NCBI RefSeq assembly: GCF_003002025.1
Contig: NZ_PVZB01000039.1
Span: forward strand, 1-61,071
Source of the DNA: Paraburkholderia sp. BL25I1N1
GTDB taxonomy: Bacteria > Pseudomonadota > Gammaproteobacteria > Burkholderiales > Burkholderiaceae
Direction: 5' to 3'
Length of the DNA stretch: 61,071 nucleotides
Shown here: positions 44,403 to 53,640 of the stretch, piece after piece
How positions within the stretch are numbered: position 1 is the stretch's first letter
How the letters are laid out: every line of letters begins with the position of its first letter
Notes under the pieces: generated by a model
Databases searched by the model: none
Seen by the model: only the letters and a program-made list of their open reading frames with translations
What the model was told of the DNA's origin: nothing
Translations under genes and position numbers: made by a program

Positions 44403-45866
44403 ATGAGCGAGCTTTTCATCGACGGCGAATGGGCCGCCGGCACAGGACCCGCATTCGCGTCGTGCAACCCGGGCACGGGCGCGACGGTGTGGGAAGGCAA
44501 CAGCGCCTCGGCGGACGACGTCGACCATGCGGTGCGCAGCGCGCGCCGCGCCTTCGCCGCGTGGTCGGCGTTGAGCCTCGACGAGCGTTGCGGCGTGGTG
44601 CGCCGCTTCGCCGCGCTCGTGACCGAACGCAAGGAAGCGCTGGCTGAAGCGATTGGCCGCGAAACCGGCAAGCCGTTGTGGGAAGCGCGCACTGAAGCGG
44701 CTTCGATGGCGGCCAAGGTCGAGATCTCGATTCAGGCCTATAACGAGCGCACCGGCGAAAAGCGTTCGGCGATGGCGGACGGCACAGCCGTGCTGCGGCA
44801 TCGTCCGCATGGCGTGGTGGCGGTGTTCGGGCCGTACAACTTTCCGGGGCATTTGCCGAACGGGCACATCGTGCCGGCGCTGATCGCGGGCAATGCGGTT
44901 GTCTTCAAGCCGTCGGAACTCGCGCCCGGCGTGGCCGCGCTCACCGTGCAGATCTGGCGCGACGCCGGCTTGCCCGCGGGCGTGCTGAATCTCGTGCAAG
45001 GCGAGAAGGACACCGGCATTGCGCTCGCGAATCATCGGCAGATCGACGGTTTGTTCTTCACGGGTAGTTCGGATACCGGAACATTGCTGCACAAGCAGTT
45101 CGGCGGCCGCCCGGAAATCGTGCTGGCGCTCGAAATGGGCGGCAACAATCCGCTCGTGATCGGCCCGGTGGCCGACGTGGATGCCGCCGTGCATCACACG
45201 ATTCAATCGGCGTTTCTGTCGGCGGGGCAACGCTGCACCTGCGCGCGCCGTATTTTCGTGCCGAACGATGCGGGCGGCGATCGCTTCATGGAACGCTTGA
45301 CCGAAGTCACGTCGCGCATCACGGTCGGCGAATACAACGCCGATCCGCAACCGTTCATGGGCGCGGTGATCTCGGCCCGCGCGGCGTCGCGGCTCGTTGC
45401 CGCGCAGGAACGTTTGCTGGCTGACGGCGCGAGAGCTTTGCTGAAGATGGAACAGCGCGACCCGAAGCTCGGCTTCGTCACGCCCGCGATTCTCGACGTC
45501 ACAAGCGTGAAGAATCTGCCCGACGAAGAACACTTCGGTCCTTTGGCACAAATCATCCGCTACGGCAGCTTCAACGAAGCGCTGGAGCAGGCCAACGATA
45601 CCGAGTTCGGTCTCTCCGCCGGCTTGCTCGCCGACGACGAAGCGCTCTGGACGCATTTCCAGCGCACCATTCGCGCGGGCATCGTCAACTGGAACCGGCC
45701 GACCAACGGCGCCTCGTCGGGCGCGCCGTTCGGCGGGCCGGGCCGCTCGGGCAATCACCGGCCGAGCGCGTACTACGCAGCCGACTACTGCGCGTTCCCG
45801 ATGGCATCCGTCGAAAGCGCGCAACTGCAAATGCCCGCGAGCGTCTCGCCGGGCCTTCAATTCTAA
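44403..45866 (+). CDS. astD: Succinylglutamate-semialdehyde dehydrogenase AstD
   Basis: AstD oxidises N-succinylglutamate 5-semialdehyde to N-succinylglutamate with NAD (fourth AST step). The 487-residue aldehyde dehydrogenase shows AVFGPYNFPGHLPNGHIVPA, the NAD loop FFTGSSDTGTLLHKQF, the general base Glu in LALEMGGNNPLVIG and the nucleophile Cys in SAGQRCTCARRIFV. The start MSELFIDGEWAAG follows the astA stop by 2 bp. Length and motifs match the family. Confidence 0.96.
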   Translation: MSELFIDGEWAAGTGPAFASCNPGTGATVWEGNSASADDVDHAVRSARRAFAAWSALSLDERCGVVRRFAALVTERKEALAEAIGRETGKPLWEARTEAASMAAKVEISIQAYNERTGEKRSAMADGTAVLRHRPHGVVAVFGPYNFPGHLPNGHIVPALIAGNAVVFKPSELAPGVAALTVQIWRDAGLPAGVLNLVQGEKDTGIALANHRQIDGLFFTGSSDTGTLLHKQFGGRPEIVLALEMGGNNPLVIGPVADVDAAVHHTIQSAFLSAGQRCTCARRIFVPNDAGGDRFMERLTEVTSRITVGEYNADPQPFMGAVISARAASRLVAAQERLLADGARALLKMEQRDPKLGFVTPAILDVTSVKNLPDEEHFGPLAQIIRYGSFNEALEQANDTEFGLSAGLLADDEALWTHFQRTIRAGIVNWNRPTNGASSGAPFGGPGRSGNHRPSAYYAADYCAFPMASVESAQLQMPASVSPGLQF

Positions 45867-45875
45867 GGATCGACG

Positions 45876-47216
45876 ATGCAAGCCACTGAAGCCAATTTCG
45901 ACGGCCTGGTCGGCCCGACCCACAACTACGCGGGGCTCTCGTTCGGCAACGTCGCGTCGCAGAACAACGAGAAGTCGGTTGCGAATCCGAAGGCGGCGGC
46001 GCGGCAGGGCCTGCGCAAGATGAAGCAATTGGCCGATCTCGGCTTTCATCAGGGCGTGTTGCCGCCGCAGGAGCGTCCGTCGATGCGCCTGTTGCGCGAA
46101 CTCGGTTTCTCCGGCGACGACGCCACCGTAATCGCGCGCGTGGCGAGAGACGCGCCCGAACTGCTGGCCGCCGCAAGCTCGGCTTCGGCGATGTGGACCG
46201 CGAATGCGGCGACCGTGAGTCCGTCCGCCGACACTCACGACGGCCGCGTGCATTTCACGCCGGCCAATCTGTGCAGCAAGCTGCATCGCGCGATCGAACA
46301 CGAGTCGACGCGCCGCACATTGCGCGCGATTTTCAACGACGCCGACCGTTTCGTGGTGCACGAGGCGCTGCCCGGCACGCCCGCGCTCGGCGACGAAGGC
46401 GCGGCGAATCACACGCGCTTCTGCGCGGACTATGCGGCGCGAGGCGTCGAATTCTTCGTGTATGGCCGCAGCGAGTATCGGCGCGGGCCGGAGCCAAAAC
46501 GCTTCCCGGCGCGTCAAACCTTCGAGGCGAGCCGCGCGGTCGCGCATCGTCATGGCCTTGCGGAATCGGCTACGGTGTACGCGCAGCAGAACCCGGACGT
46601 GATCGACGCGGGCGTGTTCCATAACGACGTGATCGCGGTCGGCAATCGCAATACGCTGTTCTGTCATCAACTGGCGTTCGTCGAACAGAACGCGGTATAC
46701 GACGAACTGCGCTCTAAGCTCACCGGCCTGAAGGCGGACTTCAACGTGATCGAAGTGCCGGACGCGCAGGTGAGCGTGGCCGACGCCGTCACCTCATATC
46801 TGTTCAACAGCCAGTTGCTGACGCGTCCGGACGGCAAGCAGGTGCTGGTGGTGCCGCAGGAATGCCGCGAAAACCCGCGTGTGGCGGCATATCTCGACGA
46901 TCTGGCATCGCATGCGGGCCCGATCGACGACGTGCTGGTGTTCGATCTGCGCGAAAGCATGAAGAACGGCGGCGGCCCGGCGTGTCTGCGTCTGCGTGTC
47001 GTGCTCGACGACGCGGAACGCGCGGCGGTAACGCAAGGCGTGTGGATCAACGACACCTTGTTCGGCCGACTCGATACGTGGATCGAAAAACATTATCGTG
47101 ACCGCCTCGCGCCCGCCGATCTGACCGATCCGCAATTGCTCGCCGAATCGCGCACCGCGCTCGACGAACTGACGCAGATTCTCGGTTTGGGCTCGCTGTA
47201 TGACTTCCAGCGCTGA
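45876..47216 (+). CDS. astB: N-succinylarginine dihydrolase AstB
   Basis: AstB hydrolyses N2-succinylarginine to succinylornithine, CO2 and two ammonia (second AST step). The 446-residue amidinotransferase-fold protein starts MQATEANFDGLVGPTHNYAG and has SFGNVASQNNEKSVANPKAA, HFTPANLCSKLHRAIEH and the catalytic Cys in KNGGGPACLRLRVVL. AAGGATCG lies before the ATG. It overlaps astE by 17 nt. Confidence 0.96.
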   Translation: MQATEANFDGLVGPTHNYAGLSFGNVASQNNEKSVANPKAAARQGLRKMKQLADLGFHQGVLPPQERPSMRLLRELGFSGDDATVIARVARDAPELLAAASSASAMWTANAATVSPSADTHDGRVHFTPANLCSKLHRAIEHESTRRTLRAIFNDADRFVVHEALPGTPALGDEGAANHTRFCADYAARGVEFFVYGRSEYRRGPEPKRFPARQTFEASRAVAHRHGLAESATVYAQQNPDVIDAGVFHNDVIAVGNRNTLFCHQLAFVEQNAVYDELRSKLTGLKADFNVIEVPDAQVSVADAVTSYLFNSQLLTRPDGKQVLVVPQECRENPRVAAYLDDLASHAGPIDDVLVFDLRESMKNGGGPACLRLRVVLDDAERAAVTQGVWINDTLFGRLDTWIEKHYRDRLAPADLTDPQLLAESRTALDELTQILGLGSLYDFQR

Positions 47217-48252
47217 GCGCGATATGCCGGTTCCGATGCTCGACGATTTTCTGGCTTATACGCTGGCGGGCACGCGACCGGCCGCGAATGAAACACAGGG
47301 TACGTGTGCCGGCGGCGTGCGCTGGTCGTGGCTGGACGACGGCGTGCTGTTGATGGAGCCGGCGGCGCAGGAAGAGGGCGTGCGCAGCGTGCTCGTCTCC
47401 GCCGGCGTGCACGGCGACGAGACCGCACCGATCGAACTGGTGGGTTTTCTGGTGCGTGACATCACGCAAGGCACGGCTGCGCTGACTTGCCGCCTGCTGG
47501 TGGTTCTCGGCAACGTCGACGCCATGCGCGACGCGTGCCGTTATCGCGACGACGATCTGAACCGGCTCTTCAGCGGGCGTCATCTGCAAGTGCCGCAGAG
47601 TTATGAAGCACCGCGTGCCGCCGCGCTCGAACAGGCGGCGTCGCAGTTCTTCGCGGCGGCGTCGGGTGAGCCGGGCGCGCGCTGGCATATCGATATGCAC
47701 ACGGCGATCCGTGCGTCCGCCTTCGAACAGTTCGCGTTGCTGCCGCATACGGGCAAGCCGTTTTCGCGCGCGATGTTCGAGTGGCTCGGCGAGGCGCGTA
47801 TCAGCGCGGTGCTGTTGCATACCACCAAGGGCAATACGTATTCGCATTTCACCGCGCAGGCGTGCGGCGCCGAAGCGTGCACGCTGGAACTCGGCAAGGT
47901 GCGTCCGTTCGGTCAGAACGATCTGACGCGTTTCGCCGGCGCCGATCACGCGGTGCGTCATCTGCTGGCGGGCATGCGCGGCGAGGTTCGTGCGGAACTG
48001 CCGCGCGCATTCACGGTGATCGATCAGATCACCAAGCAAAGCGACGCGTTCGAATTGCTGGTCGCCGCCGATGTCGCGAATTTCACGCCGTTCGCGAAAG
48101 GCACCGTTCTCGCACGCGACGGCGAATACCGCTATGTCGTGCAGCATGACGAGGAGCGGCTCGTGTTTCCGAACGCGACCGTCAAGCCCGGTTTGCGCGC
48201 CGGCTTGATGGTTGTCGAGACGACGCAGCACACCTTGTCGAAACTCGTGTAG
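47200..48252 (+). CDS. astE: Succinylglutamate desuccinylase AstE
   Basis: AstE hydrolyses N-succinylglutamate to glutamate and succinate, the last AST step. The 350-residue zinc carboxypeptidase-like protein has VSAGVHGDETAPIELV (zinc His and Glu), WHIDMHTAIRASAFEQFALL (third zinc ligand) and TLELGKVRPFGQNDLTRF (catalytic Glu). The start at 47200 overlaps astB; ATG at 47224 is an alternative. With it all five AST steps are encoded in one operon. A hairpin follows 21 bp after the stop. Confidence 0.95.
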   Translation: MTSSAERDMPVPMLDDFLAYTLAGTRPAANETQGTCAGGVRWSWLDDGVLLMEPAAQEEGVRSVLVSAGVHGDETAPIELVGFLVRDITQGTAALTCRLLVVLGNVDAMRDACRYRDDDLNRLFSGRHLQVPQSYEAPRAAALEQAASQFFAAASGEPGARWHIDMHTAIRASAFEQFALLPHTGKPFSRAMFEWLGEARISAVLLHTTKGNTYSHFTAQACGAEACTLELGKVRPFGQNDLTRFAGADHAVRHLLAGMRGEVRAELPRAFTVIDQITKQSDAFELLVAADVANFTPFAKGTVLARDGEYRYVVQHDEERLVFPNATVKPGLRAGLMVVETTQHTLSKLV

Positions 48253-48273
48253 TCCACGACTACGCAAGATCCA

Positions 48274-48300
48274 AACGTTGCGCGCCAGGCGCGCAACGTT
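48274..48300. terminator. Convergent hairpin between astE and gstA
   Basis: A perfect 11-bp stem AACGTTGCGCG/CGCGCAACGTT with a 5-nt loop lies between the convergent genes. T-runs are short on both sides, so it is a likely bidirectional but perhaps Rho-aided terminator. Confidence 0.65.
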
Positions 48301-48318
48301 CCTCACGGGCGCGGCCGT

Positions 48319-48939
48319 TTAAGCCGCGTTCGCGCGGATCAAACCTTCCGCTACCATCGCTTGCGTCACCTTCGGCCGTGCCGCAACGCGCTCCAGATAC
48401 GCCTCCAGCTTCGGATAAGCGCCAAGATCGATCGACAGCATGCGCGCCCAACTCAGCACGGTGAACGCATACGCATCGGCGACGGAGAACCGTCCCGTCA
48501 GATAGTCGCGTGCCGCGAGCACCTTGTCGAGTTCGCTAAAACGCGTGGCGAGTTTGGCGCGGCATTCAGCCTTCGTCGACTCGGCCGTCTCCTGATGCCA
48601 GAGCCACGGGCTGAACGTCTTGTGCAATTCGGTGCTGATATACGTGAGCCAGCCGAGCGCTTCGAGCCGTTGCGGCGATCCCGCTGGCGGCAGCAGATCC
48701 GACTCGGGCGCAAGATCGGCGACGTATTGCAGCAGCGCGGCGCCTTCGGTGTGGCGCGAGCCATCGGCGAATTCGAGCAGCGGCACATAGCCGCGCGGCG
48801 AGATCGCGTAATAGTCGTCGCCGTTGGCGAGCTTGTGCGTTTGCAGATTGACCTTGATGCCTTCGAAGTCGAGATCCGCTTCGCGCAATGCAATGTGAAC
48901 CGCCAGCGAACAGGCGCCCGGCGAGTAATAGAGTTTCAT
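48319..48939 (-). CDS. gstA: Glutathione S-transferase (GstA-like, beta class)
   Basis: The 206-residue protein starts MKLYYSPGACSLAVHIALRE, with the beta-class Cys at residue 10 that binds glutathione. PRGYVPLLEFADGSRHTEGA is the glutathione-binding cis-Pro and ExxA region, and SVADAYAFTVLSWARML is the N-capping helix of the C-terminal domain. It conjugates or reduces electrophiles using glutathione in the cytosol. ATG at 48939 begins the thioredoxin fold. It is divergent from the LysR gene, which may regulate it. Confidence 0.93.
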   Translation of the reverse strand: MKLYYSPGACSLAVHIALREADLDFEGIKVNLQTHKLANGDDYYAISPRGYVPLLEFADGSRHTEGAALLQYVADLAPESDLLPPAGSPQRLEALGWLTYISTELHKTFSPWLWHQETAESTKAECRAKLATRFSELDKVLAARDYLTGRFSVADAYAFTVLSWARMLSIDLGAYPKLEAYLERVAARPKVTQAMVAEGLIRANAA

Positions 48940-49065
48940 GGTTTCACCGCTATAGATGAGGATAAAGTCCCGGCTGGTGCCGGTGGCAAAGCTCGTCGGC
49001 CGACAAGTCCATGTGGTAAAAGTAGCCCGGATCGCATTCCGGATAAACAGGCGGCTTGCCAAACC

Positions 49066-49974
49066 ATGCGTGCAAAAACGCAATACGAACTGACCTCGGC
49101 GGATACGCAGACCATTCTCGCGCTGGTGCGCGCCGGCACGCTCGCGGAAGCCGCGCAGCGTTTGGGTATCGACGCCTCGACCATCTTTCGCTCGGTGCAG
49201 CGGATCGAACGCGGGCTGGGGCAGCGTTTGTTCGAGCGCTCACGCAGCGGCTATCGCGCCACGCCGCTCGGCGCGCAACTGGCGCGTCACGCCGAGCGCA
49301 TAGAAAGCGAACTCGCGGCGGCGCGCTCCACGGTGCAGGCGAGCAGCGATCGCGTGTCCGGCAGCGTCCACGTGACGACCACCGATACCGTGCTATACGG
49401 CCTGCTGTTGCCCGCGCTGCATGATTTCGTGGCGCTGCATCCGGCGTTGTCTTTCGAACTGACCGCGACCAACAGTCTCGCGAGTCTCACCAAACGCGAC
49501 GCCGATATCGCCGTGCGCGCCACGCGCCGCGCGCCGGATCATCTGGTCGGCAAGCACGTGGGCCCGCTGCGCATCGCGGTGTTCGCCGCCAGGAGCAGCG
49601 GCATCCAGGCGAGTGATGGCGATGCGCTGGCGCGCTGCGACTGGGCGGCCCCGGACGCCTCGCTCGGCGACCATCCTTCCGTGCTCTGGCGCAAGCGTCA
49701 TTGCCCGACAGTCGAGCCGCGCTACAAGACCAACAGCGTGATGGCGGTGTTCGAACTCGTGGTGCGCGGTTTTGGCGTCGGCATCTTGCCGACCTTTCTC
49801 GCGCGCGGCCGTGACGATCTCGTGCAATTGACGCCGCCGCTCGACGAAGCCGAGTCGCAGGTGTGGGTGCTTGCGCATCCGGAGTCGCGTCATTTGCCGC
49901 ATGTGGCCGCCGTCTATACGCACCTGTCGCAACAACTCAGCGGCGCTTTCGCAGCCGGCGACGGCGCGCTCTAA
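49066..49974 (+). CDS. LysR-family transcriptional regulator
   Basis: The 302-residue protein has a LysR winged HTH (DTQTILALVRAGTLAEAAQR, LGIDASTIFRSVQRIERGLG, FERSRSGYRATPLGAQLARH) and an effector domain with SGSVHVTTTDTVLYGLLLPA and VMAVFELVVRGFGVGILPTF. The HTH reads less canonical than most LTTRs, in line with the subgroup that regulates divergent stress or GST genes. ATG at 49066 starts the conserved region; the long upstream frame overlaps gstA and is rejected. The likely target is the divergent gstA. The effector is unknown. Confidence 0.9.
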   Translation: MRAKTQYELTSADTQTILALVRAGTLAEAAQRLGIDASTIFRSVQRIERGLGQRLFERSRSGYRATPLGAQLARHAERIESELAAARSTVQASSDRVSGSVHVTTTDTVLYGLLLPALHDFVALHPALSFELTATNSLASLTKRDADIAVRATRRAPDHLVGKHVGPLRIAVFAARSSGIQASDGDALARCDWAAPDASLGDHPSVLWRKRHCPTVEPRYKTNSVMAVFELVVRGFGVGILPTFLARGRDDLVQLTPPLDEAESQVWVLAHPESRHLPHVAAVYTHLSQQLSGAFAAGDGAL

Positions 49975-50220
49975 CACGCTCGGCTTTGCCTGAACGCGAC
50001 AGCTATTTACACCTTTACCCGTGAGCCCAAGGCGCGTGCGCAGCGACGCGCCACGCGGCGCGCCCGCAGGCGCGGCAAACGCAGCCTGTACAATCGCGGC
50101 CTCGCGGCTGTTGCGCTGCACCACAGCGGCCGCACGAGTTTGAAGCGCAATTTTGGCCCGGCAATCATGCTTGCCCGGAGTCGGCTCCGTCTTATTCAAT
50201 ACCGTAGAGGAACACCCGTA

Positions 50221-51015
50221 ATGAAGATGAATTGGCGAAACATAGCTGCGCTCGCGCTGTTCGCAGCGGCTTCGGTCACGGCCGGCACCGCAGCGGCGGC
50301 CGATATCAAGGAAGTGCATTTCGGCGTCGAGGCGTCGTATGCGCCGTTCGAATCGAAGTCGCCGTCGGGCGAGCTGCAGGGTTTCGACATCGACGTCGGC
50401 AATGCCGTGTGCGCGAAGCTGAAGGCCAAATGCGTGTGGGTGGAAAACTCGTTCGACGGTCTGATCCCGGCCTTGCAGGCGCGCAAATTCAACGCCATCA
50501 ACTCGGACATGACGATCACGGATCAGCGCCGCCAGGCGATCGACTTCACGGATCCGATCTATACGATCCCGAATCAGATGATCGCGAAGAAGGGCAGCGG
50601 TCTGCTGCCGACACCGGCATCGCTCAAGGGTAAGCATGTCGGTGTGCTGCAAGGCACGATCCAGGAAACCTACGCGAAGGCGCGTTGGGCGCCGGCCGGC
50701 GTCGACGTCGTGCCGTATCAGACGCAGGATCAGATTTACGCCGACCTCGCCTCGGGGCGTCTCGACGCCGCGTTCCAGGACGCGGAAGCCGCGGCGAAAG
50801 GCTTCCTGAAGAAGCCGCAAGGCGCGGGCTTCGAGTTCGCCGGTCCGGCCGTCACCGATGAGAAGCTGCTCGGCGCGGGCGTCGGCTTCGGCATCCGCAA
50901 GGGCGACAAGGCCCTGAAGGACGCGCTGAACCAGGCGCTCAAGGAACTGAAAGCGGACGGCACGATCGACCGTTTCGCAGCGAAGTACTTCGATGTGAAG
51001 GTGGTGTTGAAGTAA
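50221..51015 (+). CDS. Basic amino-acid ABC transporter substrate-binding protein (HisJ/ArgT/AotJ-type)
   Basis: The 264-residue periplasmic protein has the signal peptide MKMNWRNIAALALFAAASVT ending AAA before DIKEVHFG. The SBP family-3 signature reads GELQGFDIDVGNAVCAKL, then VWVENSFDGLIPALQARKFN and SDMTITDQRRQAIDFTDPIY. Sequence style and context mark it as the binding protein for the HisQMP transporter at 37.5-39.8 kb, 10 kb away. GAGGAACACCCGTA precedes the ATG. It ends before a convergent hairpin. Confidence 0.92.
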   Translation: MKMNWRNIAALALFAAASVTAGTAAAADIKEVHFGVEASYAPFESKSPSGELQGFDIDVGNAVCAKLKAKCVWVENSFDGLIPALQARKFNAINSDMTITDQRRQAIDFTDPIYTIPNQMIAKKGSGLLPTPASLKGKHVGVLQGTIQETYAKARWAPAGVDVVPYQTQDQIYADLASGRLDAAFQDAEAAAKGFLKKPQGAGFEFAGPAVTDEKLLGAGVGFGIRKGDKALKDALNQALKELKADGTIDRFAAKYFDVKVVLK

Positions 51016-51044
51016 CGCGCGTCTTAAGTGATTCGTTGTAGCTG

Positions 51045-51077
51045 ATGCAAACGGCCGCTAATCGCGGCCGTCTGCAT
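51045..51077. terminator. Convergent hairpin between the binding-protein gene and adc
   Basis: A 14-bp stem with one mismatch (arms 51045-51058 and 51064-51077, core ACGGCCGC/GCGGCCGT) and a 5-nt loop lies between two convergent genes, followed by TTTG. It probably serves both strands. Confidence 0.75.
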
Positions 51078-51109
51078 TTGAGGCGTTGCGAGAGGTGACC
51101 GCCAAGCGA

Positions 51110-51868
51110 TCAACGCACGTTTGCTTCCGGCTGATCGAGATAATCGAACACGACTTCGCCGAGACCGAGGGTGAGATCGGCAAGCAGATGGCGTGCTTCG
51201 ACGATCTCCAGCACCGGCAATTCCGCGACCGGCGCGAGCGCGTGCGGCGCCAGTTCGAGTGCGGCCGGGCCGGTCCATGCGCCTTTCAGATCGATGTCCT
51301 GCAGGTAGTAGCGCACCAGTTCGCAGATACGCGGCGTGCCGTCCACATGCGGAATCACCTTGAGCAAAAAGTTCGGCGTTTCGAGGCGCTTTTTCTGCTG
51401 CGCCAGATCGAGTTGCCGATGCTTGTAGCCCATGGTGCCGGTGGCAATGCGCACCGGGCCGTAGTCGAGCGTGCCGACAAGCGTGTCGGTATGGACGGCG
51501 AGCACCGGGTTCGCGAGCTTCTTCGGAAAGCCCCACAGTTCGCGGCCGCCGGCGATGGGCGGATGGTCGTCCAGATACATGGCCAGCGTGTAGCCGCCCG
51601 CCACGCCTTTGTACGACACCGGGATCACCTGGCCGCTTTCCGTGTAATCGCCGAAGCCCGTCGAATCCGGCATGCGGATGAACTCGTAGTGCACCAGCGG
51701 CTCGCCGATCTCGAGCGGCTCGGGCACCACGGCGCGCAGTTTGTCCGGATCGGTGCGGTAGGTGATGATCAGAAATTCGCGGTTGATGAACCGGTACGGA
51801 CCCATGGGGAATGCCGGGCTCGTGATCGGCATGGCGAAGGCATTTGACAGCACGCTTTTGACGTCCAT
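51110..51868 (-). CDS. adc: Acetoacetate decarboxylase
   Basis: The enzyme converts acetoacetate to acetone and CO2 through a Schiff base. The 252-residue protein has MGPYRFINREFLIITYRTDP, EFIRMPDSTGFGDYTESGQV and the active-site motif GRELWGFPKKLANPVL, where the first Lys of the pair (about residue 116) is the Schiff-base Lys and the second lowers its pKa. Arg and Glu residues of the pocket (ETPNFLLKVIPHVDGTPRIC region) are also conserved. AAGGAAAAACATG places the ribosome-binding site close to the ATG. It stands alone; no thiolase or CoA-transferase gene is adjacent. Confidence 0.93.
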   Translation of the reverse strand: MDVKSVLSNAFAMPITSPAFPMGPYRFINREFLIITYRTDPDKLRAVVPEPLEIGEPLVHYEFIRMPDSTGFGDYTESGQVIPVSYKGVAGGYTLAMYLDDHPPIAGGRELWGFPKKLANPVLAVHTDTLVGTLDYGPVRIATGTMGYKHRQLDLAQQKKRLETPNFLLKVIPHVDGTPRICELVRYYLQDIDLKGAWTGPAALELAPHALAPVAELPVLEIVEARHLLADLTLGLGEVVFDYLDQPEANVR

Positions 51869-52133
51869 GTTTTTCCTTGGTGGTTAAACGCGGGTGGAAC
51901 GCTTCTGCACTGCACAAGAGTATCGGCGATTTTGCGTCGCCTCGCTTTCAGACTGATCTCCAATTATTTCCAGATATTGCCTCACGGACGTGTCCACGCA
52001 TGGCGGCCTGCGCTAAAATTGCCGAGCCCATCGCGGGCGCTACGGCCTTCATGGCTTGAGACGCGCGCTGACGGTGCGGCGAAAATCAAAATACAGCAGT
52101 CAGCGCCGGGGCGGCGCTTAGCGGGGGAGTGCA

Positions 52134-53504
52134 ATGACCACCATCGCAGTCGAGAATCCGGGCCACACGGGTGCAACGGACAATGCGCAATTGAATGCCA
52201 GTTTCGCGCGGCAGCCTATTCTGAATCGGGACGGCATGCTGTGCGGCTACGAGATCAAGGTGCGGGCACCGGAATGGTCCGCGCACACGGCAGACACCGC
52301 ACCTGCCGCGGGGCATGAGAACAGCGATGCCGAGGCGTCATCGCACCGCGCGCCCGATCCGGCGCAACGTGTGGCGCAAGCCATCCTTCACGGCCTGCTT
52401 CAGGGCAATGTGCGCGGTGCGCTGACCGGGCATCCGGCTTATGTGGACGTCAGCCGCGAGATGCTATTCGACGAGGCGATTCTGAGCTTGCCCGCCGAGC
52501 GCTTCATGCTCGAATTGGCGCCCACCATCGAGATCGACGAGGCGCTGGTGGCGCGTATCGTCCAGTTGCACGGGCGGCGCTATCGCTTCGTGCTCGACAA
52601 GGTAACCCAGCCCAACGAAGGCTTCGCCAGACTGCTGCCTTACGCCGAAGTCGTCAAGATCGATTTCATGCACGCGCCGCGCGCGCTGCTGCCGAAACTG
52701 GCGAGCGTGCTCAAGTCGGCGGGCAAGCTGCTGGTCGCCTCGGGCATCGATGCGCAGGCCGATTTCGAAACGGCGCATGGACTCGGCTTCGATCGCTTTC
52801 AGGGCTACTTCTTCGCGCGCGCGCAGACCTCGGCAACGCGCCGTGTCAGCGCGCCGCGCCATGCGTTGCTGAACCTGCTGCAACTGCTCTCGGGTGATCC
52901 GACCGTCGCGCAGCTCGAAGCCGAACTCAAGCTGAACCCGGTGCTGGTGATGCATCTGATGAAGCTCGCCAATTCGAGCGGGCTGGCCGTCGGCCACAAG
53001 GTCACGACGCTGCGTGAAGCGATCAACGCGACCGGCACCAACCGCATCGCGCGCTGGACCCAACTGCTGCTCTACGCCGACGGCCGCAAGGTCGCACTCG
53101 AGGACGATCCCTTGTTGCAACTCGCCGCGACCCGCGCGCGCTTCATGGAGCTGGCAATCGAGCGTCTGCCCGAAGCCGGCCGCGACGAAGCCGACGCGGC
53201 ATTCCTGACCGGCGTATTTTCATTCGTCGACGCGGTGTTCGGCGGCTCGCTCGAAAGCACCTTGAACGTGCTGACGCTGTCGCGTCCGATCCAGGCGGGC
53301 ATTCTGCATCGGCAGGGCGCGCTGGGGTTGCTGCTGAGCGCGGTCGAAGCGCTCGAATGCGGCGCGTGGGATGAGATCGGCGCGCTGTGCGAACGCTTGC
53401 AGCCGTTGACGGTGGAAGAGGTCGCCGAACTGGGTCTGGTGGCCGGCGCGTGGGCCGGTGTCGCGGACCGCAGCGCGCAAGGTCTGGAAAGAATCGAGGA
53501 TTGA
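52134..53504 (+). CDS. Degenerate EAL-HDOD signalling protein 1
   Basis: The 456-residue protein has an N-terminal EAL-like domain (about 25-235) and a C-terminal HDOD domain (about 240-430). The EAL motif is GYEIKVRAP (EIK instead of EAL), DKVTQPNEG stands in place of the DDFG motif and ASGIDAQ in place of EGVE, so phosphodiesterase activity is not expected. LGFDRFQGYFFARAQ is the retained end of the fold. The HDOD part has LKLNPVLVMHLMKLANSSGL. Such YuxH-type proteins usually bind partners or nucleotides. AGCGGGGGAGTGCA precedes the ATG. It is a paralogue of the protein at 57317. Confidence 0.88.
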   Translation: MTTIAVENPGHTGATDNAQLNASFARQPILNRDGMLCGYEIKVRAPEWSAHTADTAPAAGHENSDAEASSHRAPDPAQRVAQAILHGLLQGNVRGALTGHPAYVDVSREMLFDEAILSLPAERFMLELAPTIEIDEALVARIVQLHGRRYRFVLDKVTQPNEGFARLLPYAEVVKIDFMHAPRALLPKLASVLKSAGKLLVASGIDAQADFETAHGLGFDRFQGYFFARAQTSATRRVSAPRHALLNLLQLLSGDPTVAQLEAELKLNPVLVMHLMKLANSSGLAVGHKVTTLREAINATGTNRIARWTQLLLYADGRKVALEDDPLLQLAATRARFMELAIERLPEAGRDEADAAFLTGVFSFVDAVFGGSLESTLNVLTLSRPIQAGILHRQGALGLLLSAVEALECGAWDEIGALCERLQPLTVEEVAELGLVAGAWAGVADRSAQGLERIED

Positions 53505-53640
53505 GTTCAGCGATTCAGCCGGAGACCGCTGCATATCAGGCGCGGCGGTCCCGGCGGGACTGGCTCAATTTCAACTTGGCGTCGGGCAAACACAGAACAG
53601 GTGAGAGTGAAGCGTCGTGATCAACGATCACGCCAGGTCT

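Noticed and set aside
44103..46670. An 855-codon open frame on the minus strand opposite astA-astD-astB
   Set aside because: Same reason: a long antisense frame in high-GC coding DNA, no domain, and the opposite strand encodes three clear AST enzymes.
51869..52133. A FliA-like promoter before the first EAL-HDOD gene
   Set aside because: GCTAAAATTGCCGA contains both box-like parts but without the required spacing.
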